NCBI GenBank assembly: GCA_903871865.1
Contig: CAIQIL010000438.1
Coordinates: 1 to 18,558 of the forward strand
Source of the DNA: an uncultured Burkholderiales bacterium
Lineage (GTDB): Bacteria > Pseudomonadota > Gammaproteobacteria > Burkholderiales > Burkholderiaceae_C
Length of the DNA stretch: 18,558 bases
Direction: 5' to 3'
Within the stretch, counting starts at the first letter, position 1, and each line of letters starts with the position of its first letter. A model generated the notes under the pieces. It had not been told where the DNA came from, did no database searches, and saw nothing but the letters and a program-made list of their open reading frames with translations. This document shows positions 14,552-18,558 of the stretch, one piece after another. Position numbers and translations under genes: made by a program.

Positions 14552-15742
14552 TCAAGCGGCGGTGTGGGCCACGGTCTCCAGCGCGCACACGACGTGGTAC
14601 AGGCTGCTGGCACGCACCGGCTCGGCGCTCCAGGCGCCCTGGGCATCGAGGGATTCGTACCAGCCACCTGCCAGTGGGCGCGTCAGGTAGCCCATCAGGC
14701 CCGCGATGGCGGCGCTGCAGTGGTCCAGGGACCGCGAGGCCTCTCTTGTATCCGACGCCCGTGACGCCATGATGGCCCAGGCCTTGATGCGCTCGGTTTG
14801 CGGCCACAGCTTGGCGTTGGCATCGCGCCAGGCGCAGTCCGTGCCCATGCTGTTGATGGCCACGCCGCGCTGGGCGTCCACCCCGCGGGCCTCGGCCAGC
14901 TCGACCATGCGCTGTGCGGCGGCCAGTGCGTCGGCACGGCCACGGTGGCGTCCCCAGCGCAGCAGCAGCCAGCCCCACTCGAACTGGTGGCCGGGCTCGA
15001 CCAGGCTGCCGTCGGCGCCAGGCATGGGGTGCCATTCGCCGTCGAAGAGCTCGGTCAGCAGGCCGGAAGGGGCGTCCACCATGCGGGTCAGCGCCAGCTC
15101 GGCGATCTCGTCGGCCAGGGCCCACCAGGGGGCTTGCACGGCCTGGGCGGCCTGGGCGCCTTGCAGGGCCTCGGCCCACTGCAGCGCGGCCTCGAACAGG
15201 TGCATGTGCGGGTTGGCGCGCAAGGGCAGGGTGCGCGGCTGGCTTTCCTCGAAGCCGCCCATCGGATGGCCCCAGCCGGTGCGCAGGGCGACCAGCAGGC
15301 GGGTGGACACGGCCAGCAGCTCCGCGTGCGCCTCGGGGCGGCGGCGGTACACCGTGGCCATGGCGAACAGGGCGAAGGCCTGCTCGTAGAGGTCGAACTG
15401 CGCGTTCACCACCTGGCCCTGTGGCGTCACCGAGGACGCGAAGGTGCCATCGGCCTGCAGCAGGCGGTTCAGCAGGAAGTCCAGGCCGTGGGCGATGAGG
15501 CCCGAGGTGTCGTGAGGCCATCCCAGGTTTTCCGCGACGGCCCAGACGTAAAGCTGGCGCGCCACGACCCGCGTGCGCCGGGGTTCATCGACCGGCTGGC
15601 CGTGCGCGTTGAGCTTCTCGGCGAAGCCCCCCTGGGCGAGGTCCACGCCAGCGGTCGTCCACAGGGGCATGGCCTGGGTGCGGAACCAGTCGAGGAACTG
15701 GCTGCGCTGTGCGCTGAAGGCGGAAATGGGTGGCTGGTTCAT
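14552..15742 (-). CDS. AGE-family sugar epimerase/isomerase (N-acylglucosamine 2-epimerase or mannose isomerase type)
   Basis: This 396-residue protein is an (alpha/alpha)6-barrel enzyme of the AGE family, whose members epimerise N-acylglucosamine at C2 or isomerise mannose or mannose-6-phosphate and fructose. Family landmarks in order are RTRVVARQLYVWA with the paired arginines (about 57-69), QFDLYEQAFALFA, and NPHMHLFEAALQW with a likely catalytic His. EPGHQFEWGWLLLRW, WPQTERIKAWA and SSLYHVVCALE follow toward the C-terminus. The ATG at 15742 gives the best family start; an in-frame GTG at 15805 would add a tail without homology. The isomerase could feed mannose-type sugar phosphate to the nucleotidyltransferase at 11043-12146, but substrate cannot be read from sequence. 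The GT9 gene follows after 18 nt. Confidence 0.85.
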   Translation of the reverse strand: MNQPPISAFSAQRSQFLDWFRTQAMPLWTTAGVDLAQGGFAEKLNAHGQPVDEPRRTRVVARQLYVWAVAENLGWPHDTSGLIAHGLDFLLNRLLQADGTFASSVTPQGQVVNAQFDLYEQAFALFAMATVYRRRPEAHAELLAVSTRLLVALRTGWGHPMGGFEESQPRTLPLRANPHMHLFEAALQWAEALQGAQAAQAVQAPWWALADEIAELALTRMVDAPSGLLTELFDGEWHPMPGADGSLVEPGHQFEWGWLLLRWGRHRGRADALAAAQRMVELAEARGVDAQRGVAINSMGTDCAWRDANAKLWPQTERIKAWAIMASRASDTREASRSLDHCSAAIAGLMGYLTRPLAGGWYESLDAQGAWSAEPVRASSLYHVVCALETVAHTAA

Positions 15743-15853
15743 GGCGGTGACGGGCGTGTAAGAGCTGGTAAGGCCTTGGCTGGGTGTGAATTTTCGCCTG
15801 TCCACATGTTGGAAACTCGCCGACGATCCGGGTATCGGATGGCGAAAGAGATC
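15743..15853. other. divergent intergenic region between the AGE-family and DUF1800 genes
   Basis: This 111-bp gap must hold the promoters of both divergent genes. I saw no -35/-10 pair convincing enough to call on either strand. The purine-rich GAAAGAG at 15844-15850, just before the ATG at 15854, is a plausible ribosome binding site for the DUF1800 gene. Confidence 0.4.
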
Positions 15854-17713
15854 ATGACTGTGCGTTCAGATGTCAAAAGGTGGTGGTACGCGGTGCCACT
15901 TGCCTTGGTGTTGCAGGCCTGTGGCGGTGGCAGCGGGACAGCTGCGGCCGACCCCAGCAGCGCGGCCGCGCTCTCAGGCACCAGCGAGGTGGATTCGGCC
16001 CGGCTGCGCTCCATCACGAGCTTGACGTCGTCCATCACGTCCACCTCGATCACGCAATGGACGCAGGTCGGTCCCATCTCGGACCAGGACGCCGCACGCT
16101 TCCTCACCCAGGCCACCTTCGGGCCAACGCCGGCAGACGTGGCCAGCGTCAAGGCGCTGGGGTACAGCGAGTGGTTCAAGGCGCAACTCGCCAAGCCCCT
16201 GCCTGCACAGAGCTACGTGTCTTACTTCGACATGCGCAATGCGGAGTGGATGGCCAACAATCCAGGGAGCCGCGCTGGCGCCACCGACATCACCGACCCG
16301 ATCTGGCGCAATGCGCTCGTTGGCGATGATCAGCTCCGCCAGCGCGTGGCCCTTGCCTTGTCGGAGATCTTCGTGGTTTCCCTGCAAGACTCTTGCGGCA
16401 ACCATGGCCGCGCCTATGCGTCTTACATGGACATGCTGGCGCGCAATGCCTTGGGTGATTTCCGCCAACTGCTGCAGGACGTCACCTTGCACCCCATCAT
16501 GGGATGCTTCCTGTCGCATGTCGCCAATCAGAAAGACGACCCGGTCACCGGGCGTGTGCCCGACGAGAACTTCGCGCGCGAGGTCATGCAGCTGTTCTCC
16601 ATCGGCTTGTACCAACTGAACAACGATGGCACGCCAGTGCTGTCGGGGGGCGCACCGATACCGACCTATGGCGCTGCCGACATCGCCGGTTTGGCGCGGG
16701 TCTTCACCGGCTTCAGCTGGAACTGCCCCTTGCCCTATGACGACGGCTGCTTCGTGCGCGGTTCGTCCTGGGCGGGCATGCAGTCCGACCCGGACATGTG
16801 GATCAAGCCCATGGTGGCCTATGACCGCTTCCACTCCACGCTGCCCAAAACCTTCCTGGGCAAAACGATCGCTGCGCAAGACGCTGCCAATGCCTGGGCC
16901 AGTCTGCGTTTCGCCCTCGACACCCTGGCGACACACCCCAACGTCGGGCCCTTCCTGGGCAAGCAGCTCATCCAGCGCCTGGTCACCAGCAACCCCAGCC
17001 CGGCCTACGTGGCGCGCGTGGCCACGGCGTTCAACAATTCCAAGGGCAACATCGGCGCCACCGTGCAAGCCGTGCTGATGGACCCGGAAGCACGCAACAC
17101 CGCCAATGCCCTGGCCAGTGACAGCTTTGGCAAGGTGCGTGAGCCCATCCTGCGCATCACGGCTTTGCTGCGGGCGCTCAACGTGCGCTCGATGTCGGGC
17201 CGCTACACGGTGGGCTGGACACCAGACGCTGACCGTGGACTGAACCAGGCGCCGCTGATGGCGCCCTCGGTGTTCAACTTCTTCCGTCCGGGCTTTGTGG
17301 CATCGGGCTCTCTGAGCGCCGCGCGTGGGCTTGTCGCGCCCGAGCTGCAAATCGCCAACGAAACCTCGGTGGCCGGTTATGCCAACTACATCGGCGGCTT
17401 GCTCAACAACGGCCTGGGCCCTGTGCCGAACTTCGGTGCTGGCGTCAATGGGGTCAAGCTGGCCGATGTGTACCTGGACTTCCAACGCAATGGCAGCAGC
17501 AACTGGCGCATCCTGTCTGACAGCCCAGAGCAGTTGGTCGAAGCGCTCAACCAAAGCCTGATGTACGGCACCATGTCCGACAGCTTGCGCCAGGACGTGT
17601 TGACCGTGGTGAAGTCCATCACCGACATCCACCCAGAAATCCGCCAGCCCGACAGGTTCTCCAAGGCGGTGCACATCATCACGACGTCGCCAGAGTTCCT
17701 GGTCCAGCGCTGA
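15854..17713 (+). CDS. DUF1800 domain-containing lipoprotein
   Basis: This 619-residue protein has an N-terminal lipoprotein signal. Positive residues (K8, R9) precede the hydrophobic stretch WWYAVPLALVLQ, and the lipobox LQAC places the lipidated Cys at 23. A Gly/Ser/Ala-rich linker of about 45 residues follows, then the DUF1800 domain starting ISDQDAARFLTQATFGPTP (75-93). Inside it, DENFAREVMQLFSIGLYQLN and APSVFNFFRPGF are characteristic blocks. The family function is not known; members are paired with DUF1501 proteins in many bacteria, as here. I chose ATG 15854 because it gives a compact signal peptide and has a purine-rich site upstream; ATG 15839 is an alternative. A much longer open frame upstream is antisense to the AGE-family gene and not real. 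Confidence 0.9.
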   Translation: MTVRSDVKRWWYAVPLALVLQACGGGSGTAAADPSSAAALSGTSEVDSARLRSITSLTSSITSTSITQWTQVGPISDQDAARFLTQATFGPTPADVASVKALGYSEWFKAQLAKPLPAQSYVSYFDMRNAEWMANNPGSRAGATDITDPIWRNALVGDDQLRQRVALALSEIFVVSLQDSCGNHGRAYASYMDMLARNALGDFRQLLQDVTLHPIMGCFLSHVANQKDDPVTGRVPDENFAREVMQLFSIGLYQLNNDGTPVLSGGAPIPTYGAADIAGLARVFTGFSWNCPLPYDDGCFVRGSSWAGMQSDPDMWIKPMVAYDRFHSTLPKTFLGKTIAAQDAANAWASLRFALDTLATHPNVGPFLGKQLIQRLVTSNPSPAYVARVATAFNNSKGNIGATVQAVLMDPEARNTANALASDSFGKVREPILRITALLRALNVRSMSGRYTVGWTPDADRGLNQAPLMAPSVFNFFRPGFVASGSLSAARGLVAPELQIANETSVAGYANYIGGLLNNGLGPVPNFGAGVNGVKLADVYLDFQRNGSSNWRILSDSPEQLVEALNQSLMYGTMSDSLRQDVLTVVKSITDIHPEIRQPDRFSKAVHIITTSPEFLVQR

Positions 17714-17727
17714 GAGGTCTCCTTCAA

Positions 17728-18558
17728 GTGTCCCATCCATCCCAAGCCTCTCGCCGCCTGTTCCTGCAGCAAGCCGCCGCCCTCGGCACGCTCGGCGCTG
17801 CGGCGCCCATGGCCCTCAACCTGGCCGCACTCGGCCCTGCTGCCGCTGCAGGTGCCACCGACTACAAAGCGCTGGTGTGTGTGTTCCTGACGGGCGGCAA
17901 CGACGCCTACAACACCGTGCTGGCCACCGACACCGACAGTTGGTCGCGCTACAAGGCTGTGCGCAAGGCCGGCAATGACAGCATTTCCCTGCTCAAGGAC
18001 GTGGCGCCTGACACCAGCGCGACCGCCTGCTCCCCCGCTTGGTTGGGGGGCGTGCGGGCATTGCAAGCTGCCAACACCCAAGGCCGCAGCTTTGCGTTGC
18101 ATCCCAGCCTGACCCAGATGCAACGCCTGTTCAACACCGACAAGCGCCTGGCCATCCTCAGCAACGTGGGCACCCTGATCGAGCCGGTGGACAAGGCCAC
18201 TTACGTGGCCGGACAGGCTCGCCTGCCTGACCCGCTGTTTTCGCACAACGACCAGGCCAGCCAGTGGCTTGCGATGGCGCGCGAAGGTGCATCCCAGGGA
18301 TGGGGCGGTCGCATGGCCGATGCCTTCGCCGCAGACAACGGCCAATCCCTGTTCACCGCCGTGTCTGTGGCCGGCAACGCGGTGTGGTTGTCGGGCAAGT
18401 CGGTGCGTCAGTACAACATCAACACAACGGGGGCTCTCAAGTACGGCTTTGGCCGTGACGCCAATGGCATCGAGCGCATTGGCAGCAACGTGTTGGCCGC
18501 CGCCGCCATCAAGCGCCAGGCCACGCAGCCTGGCCAGAACCACTTGCTCATGAAAGAC
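17728..18558 (+). CDS. DUF1501 domain-containing protein, Tat-exported (3' end outside window)
   Basis: The frame is open to the last base of the window, giving 277 residues of a protein normally over 400. It begins with a GTG codon; AGAGG at 17713-17717, overlapping the DUF1800 stop, is a good ribosome binding site. The N-terminus has a twin-arginine signal, SRRLFLQQAAALG at 8-20, followed by an Ala/Leu-rich hydrophobic segment. This predicts export of the folded protein by Tat. LVCVFLTGGNDAYNTV after the signal is the hallmark DUF1501 start, and PLFSHNDQASQW is another conserved block. The family is related to the alkaline phosphatase/sulfatase fold, but its function is unproven. The gap of 14 nt to the DUF1800 gene indicates one operon and a shared extracytoplasmic role. 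Confidence 0.92.
   Translation, partial: MSHPSQASRRLFLQQAAALGTLGAAAPMALNLAALGPAAAAGATDYKALVCVFLTGGNDAYNTVLATDTDSWSRYKAVRKAGNDSISLLKDVAPDTSATACSPAWLGGVRALQAANTQGRSFALHPSLTQMQRLFNTDKRLAILSNVGTLIEPVDKATYVAGQARLPDPLFSHNDQASQWLAMAREGASQGWGGRMADAFAADNGQSLFTAVSVAGNAVWLSGKSVRQYNINTTGALKYGFGRDANGIERIGSNVLAAAAIKRQATQPGQNHLLMKD

Noticed and set aside
14798..15838. Long plus-strand open frame continuous with the DUF1800 gene, giving a 971-residue protein
   Set aside because: The extra 5' part is antisense to the well-supported AGE-family gene, has low-complexity composition, and precedes a good lipoprotein signal.
15809..15838. TTGGAA with TATCGG as a promoter for the DUF1800 gene
   Set aside because: Both boxes match the consensus poorly; I would not call it without start-site data.
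1..18558. CRISPR array, tRNA, rRNA, transposase or integration site
   Set aside because: No regularly spaced repeats, cloverleaf-like sequence, ribosomal RNA segment or mobile-element protein was recognised on either strand.

Overview
The window looks like a chromosomal surface-polysaccharide locus from a high-GC betaproteobacterium. Burkholderiales (Comamonadaceae, or the Leptothrix/Aquabacterium group) is my best guess, from the strong GC-ending codon choice, the protein flavour and the DUF1800/DUF1501 gene pair. No rRNA, tRNA, CRISPR array, IS element or transposase gene was seen. Nearly all of the DNA is coding; the largest gap is 166 bp.

Layout. (1) 1-3014, plus strand: the dTDP-L-rhamnose genes in the order rfbB (5'-truncated by the window edge), rfbD, rfbA, rfbC, tightly packed. 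(2) 3181-9450, plus strand: five genes. They are a GT-C membrane glycosyltransferase, an LPG-synthase-TM/flippase-like membrane protein, a HAD-phosphatase/UbiA-prenyltransferase fusion, a DprE1-like FAD oxidoreductase and a DprE2-like short-chain dehydrogenase. (3) 9457-12146, minus strand: a sugar-phosphate nucleotidyltransferase, a GT2 glycosyltransferase and a WcaF-type acetyltransferase. (4) 12307-13539, plus strand: a GT4 glycosyltransferase. It is divergent from block 3 across a 160-bp intergenic region with operator-like repeats, and its 3' end overlaps that of the next, oppositely oriented gene by 89 bp. (5) 13451-15742, minus strand: an AGE-family sugar epimerase/isomerase followed by a GT9 heptosyltransferase-like gene. 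(6) 15854-18558, plus strand: a DUF1800 lipoprotein and a DUF1501 Tat-exported protein, the latter cut by the window edge. These probably lie outside the polysaccharide pathway.

The most interesting part is block 2. The UbiA domain carries the motifs of decaprenyl-phosphate phosphoribosyltransferase, and the next two proteins carry the motifs of DprE1 and DprE2. In mycobacteria these enzymes make decaprenyl-phosphoryl-D-arabinofuranose, the arabinan donor. Here a fused HAD phosphatase, a candidate lipid-sugar flippase and an AftB/TfpW-like GT-C transferase lie beside them. I infer a self-contained route that builds a polyprenyl-phosphoryl-pentofuranose (probably D-arabinofuranose) on the inner leaflet, flips it, and transfers it in the periplasm to a rhamnose-containing glycan or to a protein such as pilin. 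Related pathways are known from Pseudomonas aeruginosa pilin arabinosylation, so the chemistry is not new. The compact arrangement, the fused HAD domain and the link to a rhamnose locus deserve a check.
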